Assembly (NCBI GenBank): GCA_950295325.1
Contig: OX485806.1
Location: 7,192,001 to 7,256,000 of the forward strand
Direction: 5' to 3'
Source: Polytrichum commune
Lineage: Eukaryota > Streptophyta > Polytrichopsida > Polytrichales > Polytrichaceae
DNA: 64,000 bases
Shown here: positions 48,075 to 59,560 of the stretch, piece by piece
Numbering within the stretch: position 1 is the stretch's first letter
Layout of the letters: every line of letters begins with the position of its first letter
Position numbers and translations under genes: made by a program
Notes under the pieces: model-generated
Databases searched by the model: none
What the model was told of the DNA's origin: nothing
What the model saw: the letters and a program-made list of their open reading frames with translations, nothing else

Positions 48075-48414
48075 TAACCCTCTTCCGTGTCACAATTATT
48101 GTAACAAAAGTAGGAGGGGACATCAAAAGGTCCATGCCATGACACAACTAGTGCAAACCAAATAATAATAATAATAAATTAATTAATTAAAAATCTTTCA
48201 TTTGGTACAGTCGCCCCTTGACTCATGCACCCCATCATGTTCTTTAAAAAAAATCACAATGGTGGCCTTCCTTTGATGAGATTGGTCCCCTAGGTGTCCA
48301 ACGTAATCTATCGGCCAATGCCAAGAAAGTAGTACCCTTCTCCCATGCCCAAAAACAAAAACAAACGTTTTCGCAAAAGGAAGGGGAAAAAACAAGACGT
48401 CCGCATCAGGGCTC

Positions 48415-48600
48415 GGGGAGAACCGGTGGTTTGTTACAGATGAACCGGTTGAGTTTGAGGAATAACCGATTGAAGTTGGAGACTTCAGGAGAATTACGGA
48501 TCATTCTAGAAGAATCTATGGAATATATCTCAAATGAATCAAGCAAAACCGGAAGATGTCAACATGTAACTGGGTGTATTTAGAATCACTAGGATCTTCG
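48415..48600 (+). repeat. dispersed ACCGGTTGA repeat, copy 2
   Basis: Phrase order is as at 12700-12890: GATGAACCGGTTGAG, AATAACCGATTGAAGTTG, AGAATTACGGA, GAATCTATGGAATAT, then an AACATGTRA-like block. Confidence 0.55.
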
Positions 48601-49685
48601 CCAACCATGTCCAAAAACTTCATGGGCAGCGGTCCGCATTGGAGGATGATATCCTACTCCCTACGAGCCTTTCGGGGGAGGTAGATACGGGTAGGGGCAG
48701 CTTCCCCACAAAGGAAACCGGAATTTTATGGACCCACCCGAAAACTTATGCCTGCCCCGTCCAACTTCCAAAAAAAACCATTGCCCTTGCATTCTTGAAG
48801 GCTACTTCTCCACAAATCCCATATTGAGTGCATTTCATCTCCAAGGTCCAAAACCCAATATATATGTTCACTTCCATTGAGTAAATAAGCAATTGACTGG
48901 GATTTCAGTTTTGAAGTGAAACATGCAATCAAACATGTAATTAACTTGGAAGTAAAAATATTACAAAACCCTCGTTAGCATTGAGGTTATGATTTTGTGA
49001 CTTATGATTGAAAGGATCTTTGTCATTCTAAAGTGAAACTAAAATTAGGTTTAATTTTTTAAATTTTCACTCTCAAAATTTGAGTTTGCATATCAAGTTT
49101 TTAGGTTGGTTGTATACGACTTAAACCCTATAATGCCCCATAATCATCTTAAACTACATTGAAGATTCATATTTATAAGAATTGCACATCACTTACAAAT
49201 GATTGATGCTTGACTCGTAGAAATCTACCATCGTTATGTATGCTATAAAAAGTATAGGCTTGTAATGTCTTAATACACTTTTCACTTAAGCCACTTTTTC
49301 TTTTCGTGACGTCCATAAATAATCATCGAGAAGAAGTCTATGGGTGATGAAAGCAACTTTTGGCTTTTGGTGAGGCCACGTTGCCTGTGCTTTCTCGACC
49401 ATCGGATTTGACCGATGTAACCCTCCTCCCCTGATCTCCTCCGTCCACTGCGTCATTTATCACCTCTCTCATTTGGATGCATCATGTGCTCATAGCATTC
49501 AAGAGTTTTACCTCGGGGCGCACTTTACTAAACACGTATGACTATGTGAGTGCACAATAGGGTATTAATTTGACCTTTGCCACTACATGTACATATGCTA
49601 TATAATTTATAACTTGTAGTTATGTACATGTATAGAACCAGTATGGTTTTCGGCGTTAATAATACTATTTTGAGATTGGTTATAC
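48601..49685. other. intergenic, nothing recognised
   Basis: No supported gene. Confidence 0.35.
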
Positions 49686-49689
49686 TAAA

Positions 49690-50105
49690 TGTGGGATCCT
49701 CTAGGACATGAAACACATCATTAGTACGCAATGGTTAACAAATCTAAATTCCATAACATTGCTCTCCTCCTTGGTTGTGTTTTATGGGACTGAGTTTGGG
49801 CGAGCATGATTCTCCTTTAATTCCAGGTTTTATCATTTATGGGGAGCACTGAGGCTATTTAATGTAGACTTTTGACAAACAACTATAGTTTATCATAGAT
49901 TTTAATGGAGTCCCGTTTCTTTGGAAATACACCATCATCTAGATTCTTAGAAATGTTATGTTGGCCGTAGCTACTTTCCTCCTACTTTTTTGAGCTCGTA
50001 TGAGTATCTTATTCATTTTCAAAGTGAAGATTCTTGTGCTCGTAAATGATCGTATAGGCCCCTACAATTATGTTCGCTATTAAATCCTAAACACTCAAGC
50101 CTTTA
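49690..50105 (+). repeat. dispersed repeat, unknown family, copy 3
   Basis: Same block order as 8270-8640 and 16340-16660 (CATGAAACACATCATTAGTA, GGTTAACAAATC, GTGAAGATTCTTGTGCTCG, ATCGTATAGGCCCC), with an extra stretch between the first and second blocks. Confidence 0.45.
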
Positions 50106-51040
50106 CATTCCATTTCAGGTGTTTCCAACATCATTGTTCAATTTGTCTACTATGTAATAAAATAGTCTCTATCTTTGACAAATCCAATTATACGGATGTG
50201 AAGATGACTACCATATATTATTGCTTACAGATTTTGAAGTCAATCGGACCACATCTGCTAGGTCATCTCAACATAAGCCAATGGACTTCCTCAAGGGGGC
50301 GACCTATATATATTTTTTAAACTTTCTATTTGATGCCATCTTTGGTCAAGGTAGACATATTTGAAAGTTAAAACTTGGCCATAGTATATTATGCACTTGT
50401 CAAAGAGTTGCTCAAAAAAATATGGGTTATTTTGATGAAATTTGGATGACGTTTGTCACCCTCAAAATTCTAGGCCAAATAAGGACATTTTCGCACATTT
50501 AGCCTTTGACCATGATGAAACAACCCTTAAACTCAAAATTAACAAAATGCCTCTGATGAAGTCATGCACATCCATGCTCATGGGGTGCGGAAAAAAATTG
50601 GCCAATTTAGACCTATCATTACTAAGTTTTGGGCTCCAAAGTCAAAAACTTTGATGGTTGACTGTTGGGAAACTCCTAAGAAAGCATGTATGCCGAAAAT
50701 TATGAGCATAATTTGGGGCCAGCTGGGCCAAGCCCTGACATTGGGCGGGCGATATGTAATTCGTTAGATTTTATTTGCATGAAAATATTGACATTATTAA
50801 ATATTTCACATTACATATTACATATTATATTATATTATATCCATGAAAATGAAATGGAGGGAATATTCTAAACATGTAATATAAGGTATTAAATAAAAAA
50901 ATTAAAATAAATGGATTTGCCTAATAAAAAGAAGACATGACATGACTTGTACATAAATTTCACATTTGAGCATACATGAATGGCAAAATAGCTTTAGCTA
51001 TAACCCCAAGAACTTATAACCTTTACCTATAGCTATGTCC
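50106..51040. other. intergenic, nothing recognised
   Basis: AT-rich; a TATTA-rich segment lies at 50805-50840. No supported gene. Confidence 0.35.
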
Positions 51041-51041
51041 A

Positions 51042-51560
51042 TCAAATCATACGATGGATTTTCTTAAAATAGTCTCCCAAACGCATGAACATATCACTGC
51101 ATTCCACGCATATTGCCTTGCACCTCACCTTACACTCCACACACTGCCTCTTGACACCGTAAGTCCTCACTAACATCTGGATTTGGGACATAAGTGGAGA
51201 AAAAATCAATACACACTTCTTCCTAGCCTCCCTTCCACCCACCAATTCTTTTCCCAATCTCAACATAGATTTCAAATGGAAATACAAAGTCCAACCTTTG
51301 GCCATACATATCTCTTGATGTATCTTCCACATGTTAACAATAGTCACATCTAGTAACCAAAAATAAGGTCGATCCCACCACTTGTGAGATTTGACTTGCA
51401 TTCAATAGTATCCCACAAGTTGGTCAACCACATCACAACCTCACATTTAGGTTTGATATTGTACATGGATAGGACTAGTGTCAACAAGAACCATTATGTT
51501 TTCCACTTTTATTTCCACATATACATGCTCACTCTCTTTGGCAACATGTTTTTCACGTGT
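51042..51560 (-). mobile_element. piggyBac transposase relic, C-terminal part
   Basis: On the minus strand, about 51500 downward gives VLVDTSPIHVQYQ, then CDVVDQLVGYY, a stop, and MQVKSHKWWDRPYFWLLDVT continuing into IVNMWKIHQE. This is the piggyBac block around the third catalytic aspartate (GVDxxDQ) followed by SHKWW. The frame ends with a Cys-rich region (C..C....C..C...C-like spacing, ending YFKKIH) as in piggyBac C-termini. The in-frame stop and missing pieces mark it as dead. The matching upstream part lies at 53454-53960, beyond the inserted Tigger-like copy. Confidence 0.8.
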
Positions 51561-51643
51561 TGATAATATTAACACATGTTTTTTTTTTGTCAACCCGTGA
51601 CATTGTGCTAATGGGTAGTGACTTGCGGATCCGCCATACTATA

Positions 51644-53222
51644 CAGTCTAACCTTGTTAGTACGACACTCATTTATATGACACCCTCGATATTACGACAC
51701 ATTTTTACGCGACCAAACTTTCTAGTTCAAAACTCCCTCTTTTATACGACTACGACACTCGATAATACGACATTTAGAATCTCCATTTTGTTTTATTAAA
51801 GTGGTAATTAATGCTAAAATTCCTTTCATCTATGTTATGTACATCTAAAATACATTCATTTTCACTTGGGAACTACTTGGGAACTTCACTTATCACTGGG
51901 AATTTAATGATAGTTAGGGTTACTAATGTAGAATAGACATGGTCAGGGTTAGAGTGGCCTCCTTCCTATTCTTTTATCATATTATGAGCCTGAAGATGTT
52001 TACAACATGGATGAGACTTGATTGTATTTTAGACCACATCCCAGTAAAGCATTAGCACAAGGGGAGATGAAGTGTCAGAAGTTATAAAAGGAGCATGTAA
52101 CCCTTGCTCTTGTTGTTAAATCCAACAAGTTTGGATGGATGAGTTGAAGTTGCTTGTGATTTGTGTGTCTAAGCAACCCTGATGTTTTGGAAGGTGGCAA
52201 CCTCATGAGTATGTTCGGTGGCACTCAAATTAAATAGCTTGGATCGATGAAGGGGGATATATTTCAAGCTTGGATTTTGTAGCTCAACAATAAGTTCAAA
52301 TGCCAAAATCGAAAGGTAATTATGATTTTGGATAATGCATCTTCACATGTTGTTAGGTTTGCCAAAGTTGGTAAGTCTCGTGGTTTTTCAACCTTGGAAT
52401 TGAGCAACATGACTTTGGTATTCCTTCCTCCCAAAGTTCAACCTTTGGATCAATGTATAATAACATCTTTCAAAATTCAATACAAGAAGAAACTCTTGCA
52501 ATGGATTTTATCACAATATGATGATGCTACATTAAAGGACTTAAGGAAGGTGGTGCCCAACATCAGACATGCTATCATGTGGAGTTATGAAGTGTGAAGT
52601 GAGTTGGATGCACAAATATTAAGGGATTGTTGGAGGATGGTGCGTATACTACCTACAACATGGAATGTTGATTTTGCCCTAGTTGATGAAAGGGAGAAGA
52701 ATAGAACGCAAGAATAATCAAATGAACTTGGTGCTCTGGTTTCAAAGTTGTGATTGGGTGATGATGAGATGTCAATCGAGACTTACATTCTCATGGAAGG
52801 GGAAAATATGCCTAAGCTAGAATTGAGTAATGATGAGTTTGTGGATGTTGCTTTGGGAATCAGTTATGCACAAGGCTTTGATCTTAATGTTGATCTAAAT
52901 TCAATAAATGTGGATGATGTTGCTCCACCTATAGTAAAGCTTAGTGATGTTGAATGTCATGCATCATTGTTGTCTAATTTCTTATTAAACAACTCTTTAC
53001 ATTTTGGTGTTAATGAAATTATTAGTTTCAAAAGCTATCAGGAAGTTTGAATAAGATGACAATTGCTAACTCGGGTAAGCAACAACATAGATCTTTGAAC
53101 TCCTATTTCAAGAGTTCTTGAAAATATTTGTATGTGTTTAGAGTTATAAGTTATTATGCCATACCATCTATATTGCTCAAAGTCGTTGTATATATTTTGA
53201 AGCCCATACTGCTTATGTTTTT
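51644..53222 (+). mobile_element. Tigger/pogo-like DNA transposon, defective copy 2
   Basis: It starts CAGTCTAACCTTGTTAGTAC preceded by TA and is collinear with 33071-34632 throughout. It shows MDET, LDNASSHVVRFAKVG and PPKVQPLDQCIITSFK, but has additional stops (for example at 52597) and further breaks. Stops after KCQKL and after KQP are shared with copy 1. Homology ends at about 53222. Confidence 0.85.
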
Positions 53223-53453
53223 GTTCTCCCTCGATTACTTTACGCCATTTGTCATATTAATGAGAAGGTGACACCTCGATAATACGACTTTTTTTATGTT
53301 TCCCAAACTTGTCATAGATAGATAGATAGAAACTCCAACCCCTTTCAAGCAAGGGGCCGGCGTGAATAAAGTGTCCGTTCGTAATGCCAATGACCCGATG
53401 CCCACTGGACAAGGGGACAAACTTGTCATACGAAAGAGGGAGAACAATAGCCC

Positions 53454-53960
53454 CTAGGAGGCCTTGCCTAATTCCTCCTTTGCTCTTGGAGTCTTCAATA
53501 GTCCTATCCTATTTGACCTAATTGTGCCAATTGCATAGATGTCCACAATGGGTAGCTCAGTAAACAAATATATAGATGTAAAACAATTGTCGGTTACAAC
53601 CACATGATCCACATTCTCTAACCCCTTTCCCATTTGCTTCACTACTTTTAGTCCAACTTGTGGTTCCCCTTTGTTTGTGACTTTCACATCAAGCATCTCT
53701 TTGTTTCTACCATAAATATAACCCCACGCCATAATGGCCAAAATATTACCAATACACATAACCGTCACTAACATCCATCATATATATACACAACCAAACA
53801 AACCCAACAATAGACCCACATCTCCCACATGACCTAAATAAAGCCCTAAAATTAATAACAAACACAAATATAGATACCTACACGGGTAGATCACTCCATT
53901 GTCAAGTTGAACGTCACGTGCGACCAAAAAAAATCTTCTTTTGGTAAGTTGCACCACCAA
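53454..53960 (-). mobile_element. piggyBac transposase relic, central part
   Basis: The minus-strand frame gives WGYIYGRNKE, then GLKVVKQMGKGLENVDHVVV, TDNCFTSIYLFTELPIVDIY and AIGTIRSNRIGL. These are the piggyBac (DDE_Tnp_1_7) blocks around the second catalytic aspartate (usually DNFFTS..L...L) and the GT.R.NR.G motif. It continues, disrupted, to about 53280. With 51042-51560 it appears to form one element split by the Tigger-like insertion. Confidence 0.82.
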
Positions 53961-54399
53961 AATGGGTCAAAATTTTATCAATTTTTTTTCATGAGTAGAT
54001 ATACACAGTACCTATGACATAGTCAAAAGTGGTAACTAAATTTGATGATTTGTTTTTTCATAAAACATGCCATTTCTAACTAGAATGACACTGAATTGAA
54101 CTAAAAAAAGGACTAAAAAAAAAGGACTAAAAATTCCAAAAAAATATACAAAATATACTATCAATGGTTATATATATGTAGACAAAATATCATAAATTTT
54201 AAAATTATATATGGCATGTAATATAGGGGTAGCAAACTTTGTCCGCACGTGGTGTCAACTTGACAATGAAGTGACCTCCCCATGGATACCTACCACAACA
54301 ATGCATATATACAGATGGATCATTTATCCCACCCTTCAAAAAATCCGAAGGCCAAATAGAGGGTAACACCGCAGGCTCAGGGGTATATAGTCCCAACAA

Positions 54400-55469
54400 C
54401 AACACCCAAATATCCGAAAGGTTACGCGGGTATCAAAACATCCTAAGAGCAAAGCTCAATGCCATACTCATCGCTATTAAAACTATCCAAATCATCCAAA
54501 AAAACACACATATATTCACAGACAGCCTTAACATCATCTACCTAACCAACAACCACATACAACATCCAACATCACCATCTAGACAAGTTACTTATAGCAG
54601 CTATCATACATCAAATATATTCGACCCCATATAAGATATACATACACAAAGTATGAGCACACACATGAATCAATGGAAATGAAAAGGCAGACATAGCCAA
54701 TGAAGGGATACGCATAGACAAACCGGATGAAATACCACACATCCACATAGCCCACTCTAACCCTTACTGGCTAGCAAGCTCCCCTACTGCCACACACCAT
54801 GGGGCCATTCGCAACCTTCACACATTCATAACGAAAGAACACGTTAACCAAGTAACCGCATCAGCCAGACAAAAATTCACATATGTAGATAAGTGGCTAT
54901 CAAACGACCAAATCAACCAAAAACTCTCCAACCACTTTTGGAAAGACGACAAAATACCGGACACACAAGTTACCCAAACCCTAAAATTTAGATACGCCCA
55001 ATATATGGGCAACCATAGGAAAAATATATTTTGGCCCCTCAAATACCAAAACCCCAACTGTACACTATGCCATACCAATGATAGGGACACATGGCCCCAC
55101 CTACTATCAACATGCGAACACCCATACCTAAAAGGATTACAAATTGCAAGACACAACAAAGTAGTCCACCTCATCACCCAAACCCTACAAGCCAATAAAA
55201 ACACCCGATACTATACCCTGACCAATGCAGGCAAACTCAACAATCAACCCCCAAACCAAACAATCCCAAAATGGCTTCTTAAATGCACATGTACACAAGT
55301 AACATGCCAATGCCAGGCCAAATTAAGCCCAGACATAATGTGCATTATTGGAGCACCTAATCAAACACAAACACCTATACTACCCTCCCCCAACTACACC
55401 ATACAATTCATCGAAGGGAAAAGCTATTTTGCGAGCGGTGAGCGGTGTGCGGTGAGCGGTGAGCGGTAA
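54400..55469 (+). mobile_element. LINE (non-LTR retrotransposon) 3' end with RNase H
   Basis: The first part gives LRAKLNAILIAIK and HIFTDSLNIIYL, the RNase H blocks around its second and third acidic residues. A frame change follows. Then comes KV*AHT*INGNEKADIANEG, where both stops fit single transitions from Arg and Trp codons of the usual KVRAHTWINGNE. From 54672 to 55469 the frame is open: a long basic region and a C..CH......W.HLL..CEH zinc-knuckle-like motif typical of LINE C-termini. The reverse transcriptase lies further left or is lost. The coding strand is very poor in G. Confidence 0.78.
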
Positions 55470-55470
55470 G
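55433..55470 (+). repeat. short (GAGCGGT)n tandem repeat
   Basis: About five copies of GAGCGGT or a one-base variant at the 3' end of the LINE frame; it may mark the element's terminal simple repeat. Confidence 0.75.
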
Positions 55471-57054
55471 TTTTCTAGAATATTAAAATTTTGTCAGGTG
55501 AAACATGCCCTATGGCCGTGGTGTAGAGCTAACTTTTGAAATATTTATTGACAAATTTATTGACAAAAAGAACCTATAACCGTGGTGGAGGAACCTATAT
55601 AGTATTTGCTTGCACCTTCTTGGAGGTTCAGGATATTACCTGACCACGACAATTTCATGACAACCTCTAGCAATTTAGCAAGTAAGATTCCATCTATTGT
55701 GGTGAGGGAATCTCCAAACCCCAATGCTGCAGGCCTCACACGTAATGCCCATGAAGACCCATCTGTTTGTATGTGTGTGTATATATATATATGAGCATAA
55801 ACTTAAAATGTTGAAAGAAACTTAAAGAAAATATTAAAGAAACTGAAAATGTTGGAAGTGTTTACAACATGTTCCTCTAACAACAACACCTTACTATATA
55901 CCACTCAAATATAGGTGGTTATTTAAGAAGAGCAATTGTGTTGAACATAAAACCTAGGATGATGTCCATATTTTAAGCACAAGCCTTCTTGGTTTAACAC
56001 TCAACACAACTAGGAGGTCTCGAGTCATCATTTAAAAAAATTAAATTCTTCACTTTGACTTATTATAACCTTTGCATCTCAACTTCAATTTTGAAACATG
56101 AAATAAAAATTTTCTTGGTTCTCAGTCACTAGCCAAATGGGAAAATTATGATCCAATCCAATGACCACAATTCTATGTGAACTTGGAAGTTTTTGACATT
56201 AAAATTGCATATTCTAACCTCATTTGGAGTATATCTATGATCATGAGTCTAAAGTAAATTATGTCTTAATAATTAAAAACCTAAGCGATATTAAACAATA
56301 AACTTTTTGTCACCTTCAACTCATAGTATTGCCATAATGTTTGATCCTTGATTGGGATTAAAGTTTCCTGACACCTACTAAAGGGGAGAGCAAAGAAACT
56401 AATTATCATGTAGAACATGTGAATGATTGGTCTAAACCCAATTAACACCTTAATCAAGATCAAAGACCTTGAATTATTCTAGTAGAATTAACTAGAGATG
56501 GATCTATATGTACTAAAAGTTTGTTAGACCGCGTTGAAGTATGCAAGGGGAAGATATTCTTGAGCATACCAATGTCAAGTGTCGTTGGTGTACACTTTAG
56601 TCAACTTGTAGACCATTGTATAATATAGGTGTGCACTTCATATCATTGTGGAACATACTAATGCCGAGATATTAGTCAAGACACTTGAATGCCAAATTTC
56701 ATGAGGTGACATTAATGGTGAGGTTGATGGTGAATTATTCAACCCAACATTCGCCTAAAATCGTAAGCAAGCATTGAAAAAGTATATGAAAACGATAATA
56801 GAAGAATAGTGGAAACCCTTAAATTTCAAAGAGAAGGGTATGAACTAATAGGCCGATTATGGAATTAAGTGAACAATATCAGAAAACACGAAGTCAAAAG
56901 TTAACCTAAATCTGCAATTTTATATATGCAATCCCATAAATTCCGAAAGTAATACAAATACAATGAATTTCATGCGGAATGAGTGCACAAACTGAAAAAC
57001 CAACGGAAGAAAAACCGGTATATTAGATAGTACACAGACATTCACATGAAGCTA
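55471..57054. other. intergenic, 3' flank of the methyltransferase-like gene
   Basis: No supported gene. A (TG/TA)n stretch lies at 55769-55790. The part nearest 57050 should contain the 3' UTR of the minus-strand gene. Confidence 0.35.
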
Positions 57055-58609
57055 TTACATCAGATCCGAATCACTGTGATCACGTGATGATGAAGACATT
57101 CTAGAATCACTAATATATGCATCAGAGGAGGCCTGACCATCTGATTCTAAAGCTTCTATATCCAAAAACTCTAAAACTCTTCCCGGATGATATTTAGATG
57201 TAAACGTCTGATAAGAACCTCCAGCTAGTTGATTAGCAGTAACATTTGCATATGTAGGAAGTTGCCAAGACTTTGGAGGGCTGGGATAGAATTTAGGGTC
57301 ACAAAAAAAAGGCCGGTGAATAGGATAGCTCAATTTATCGCATCTGCAAATGCCAATGGTACCATGTTCATAACTCAACTTTAGAAGAAATGACAGCAAA
57401 AAACATAACACTGGTAAGAGAATTTGTGGACCATACTCACTTAGTAAACCGAGATCTCTTCACAATCCTCTCAACGGGAATATCTTCACCCTTAGGATCC
57501 TCTACACTTGTGACACGGTCTTCAAGAGTGACTTCAGAGGCTGCTCTAGAGATAATCAATGGAGCAAGTACGGCCCTCAAAAATATCTACATCAGCCTCT
57601 AATGCCGCAATGTGACGGTGCACATTGCGGCATGCATGAATGGAAGATCCTGCAAATAAAGAAGTTGGAAAAACTTAGTACAAAAACCACTATGAATTTT
57701 GTAGAACAAAACAATATTAACAATTAACCAACTGAAATGCAAGATTACAAAGACATACCGGTCGCTGCCGTGCAGTCTAGAATAATATCCCATGGGGAGC
57801 TACATGCTTCAATTAGCATTTGCATTAGAAGCACGGACTTTTCACGAGGCCCTCGCCATGGTGTGGATCCATTAGTTAGCTGGTCCTCACGAGAGACCAA
57901 GTTCTGGAGAATATCATCCCGTGCAACATCCACCCCATAAGGATCCAATTCAGGGACATGGCGAAATGAAAACTTCGATGCAGGTGACCCCGGCACGCTC
58001 CTGACCGCCAATGAAATACCGAACCTCATGGTCTATAATGTACCAAACATAAAGATCAATATTACTTTACAAAGTGAACAACAGAACTGCGTGAGTATAA
58101 TAGTTAGGTGGGTCTACACTCAGAATTACCTCAAGGATGAAATTGAAACTGAATGCGGTGATCAGAAAGAAGACTTAAGCTTTATCTTACAGTTGATGCT
58201 GGATTTATTGGAGATGTAAGATGAAGGCGGTTCATTCCCCACCACTCTTTCCGAATTGCAAAACCATGCGATTTGCAATATCCAAGAATATTGGACTTCG
58301 TACTCATGCGAAAAGGGTGAAACAAAATAATTGCCCCGTCGTCGTGCAGATGTTCGTCGGCAAAGTCAAAGAGTGGTTGTAACCACTCTTTCGATTCTTG
58401 ATTCCAAGCGGGAATGGACGACGGTGGGTTTGATATGCCAGGAACAGGAAGACCTTCCGGTATATCTGCAAGAATCAAGTCCAAACAGGGATGGTCATCC
58501 GGAGAACCCTTGTAGTGCCGGGTTTTGTCTTTTGAGTGCTGCACAATCAAAGGACAACCAGGTTTGGTGTTAAAATAATCCTCCTTGCTTTGTACATTGC
58601 CTAGTACTA

Positions 58610-59560
58610 GCCCTTATATCAAACATATCTATACTCATTACTAACCTTATATAATACACAAATCTAACCTCTTATCAGGTTACAATTGTTACCCACATAT
58701 CTAACCACAGATCAAAGTACCTTTATGACACCCATATTCAACCTCATATCAGATTGACCTTATAACATGCGAATATAACCTCACATCAGATTGTACTTAT
58801 AACACACATATCTAACCTCATATCACACACATATCTAACCCGATATCAGATAACAGATATAGCCCAGATATCTTATCTCCCATCAGATTACAGTAATATC
58901 ACCCATATTCAACCCCAATTCAGATAGACCTTACAACACATATATCTAACCTTAGATCAGATTACACTTCTAACAAACATTTCTAACATCATATCAGAGT
59001 ACACTTATAACAAGCATATCTAGATATCAATATCTACTATGATTGTAGGTAGTAGAGTTTGAATACCAGAAAATGTGTCTCGGGACCGAGACACTCAAAC
59101 TCGGCCCTGGAAAATCAGAAATGTCTAAGCTTAAATCAGATTACCCTTATACCCACAATTGCAAACTAACCTCACATCAGATTGCACTTGTAACCCACAT
59201 ATCTAACCTCACATCAGTTTGACCTTAATACTAGCATATCTAGACCTCACATCAAATTTCACTTCAAACACACATGTGTAGTCTCATATCATAGTACCCT
59301 TATACCAAGTAAATCTAGATTTCAATATCAAATATCATTGTAGGGTTTACAGTTTGAATACCAGAAAATGTGTCTCGGGACCAAGACACTCAAACTCGGC
59401 CCTGGAAAATCAGAAATTTCTAAACTTGCCTCATATTACCCCAATACCCAAAATTGCAAACTAACCTCATATCATATTGCACTTGTAACCCACATATCTA
59501 ACCTCACATCAGTTTGACCTTAATACTTGCATATCTAGACCTCACATCATATTTCAGAGA
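58610..59560. repeat. tandem repeat array in the sixth intron of the methyltransferase-like gene
   Basis: Short phrases of the type CTAACCTCATATCAGATT and CTTATAACACACATAT recur every 30-50 bp. A longer block with GAATACCAGAAAATGTGTCT begins near 59050 and 59346 (period about 296). The array lies entirely in the intron 58539-59948. Confidence 0.8.

Noticed and set aside
57940..58032. A frameshift in the eighth exon of the methyltransferase-like gene
   Set aside because: An alternative frame looked attractive up to 57960, but the phase-0 frame from the ATAG acceptor at 58033 is open through the whole exon, so no indel is needed.
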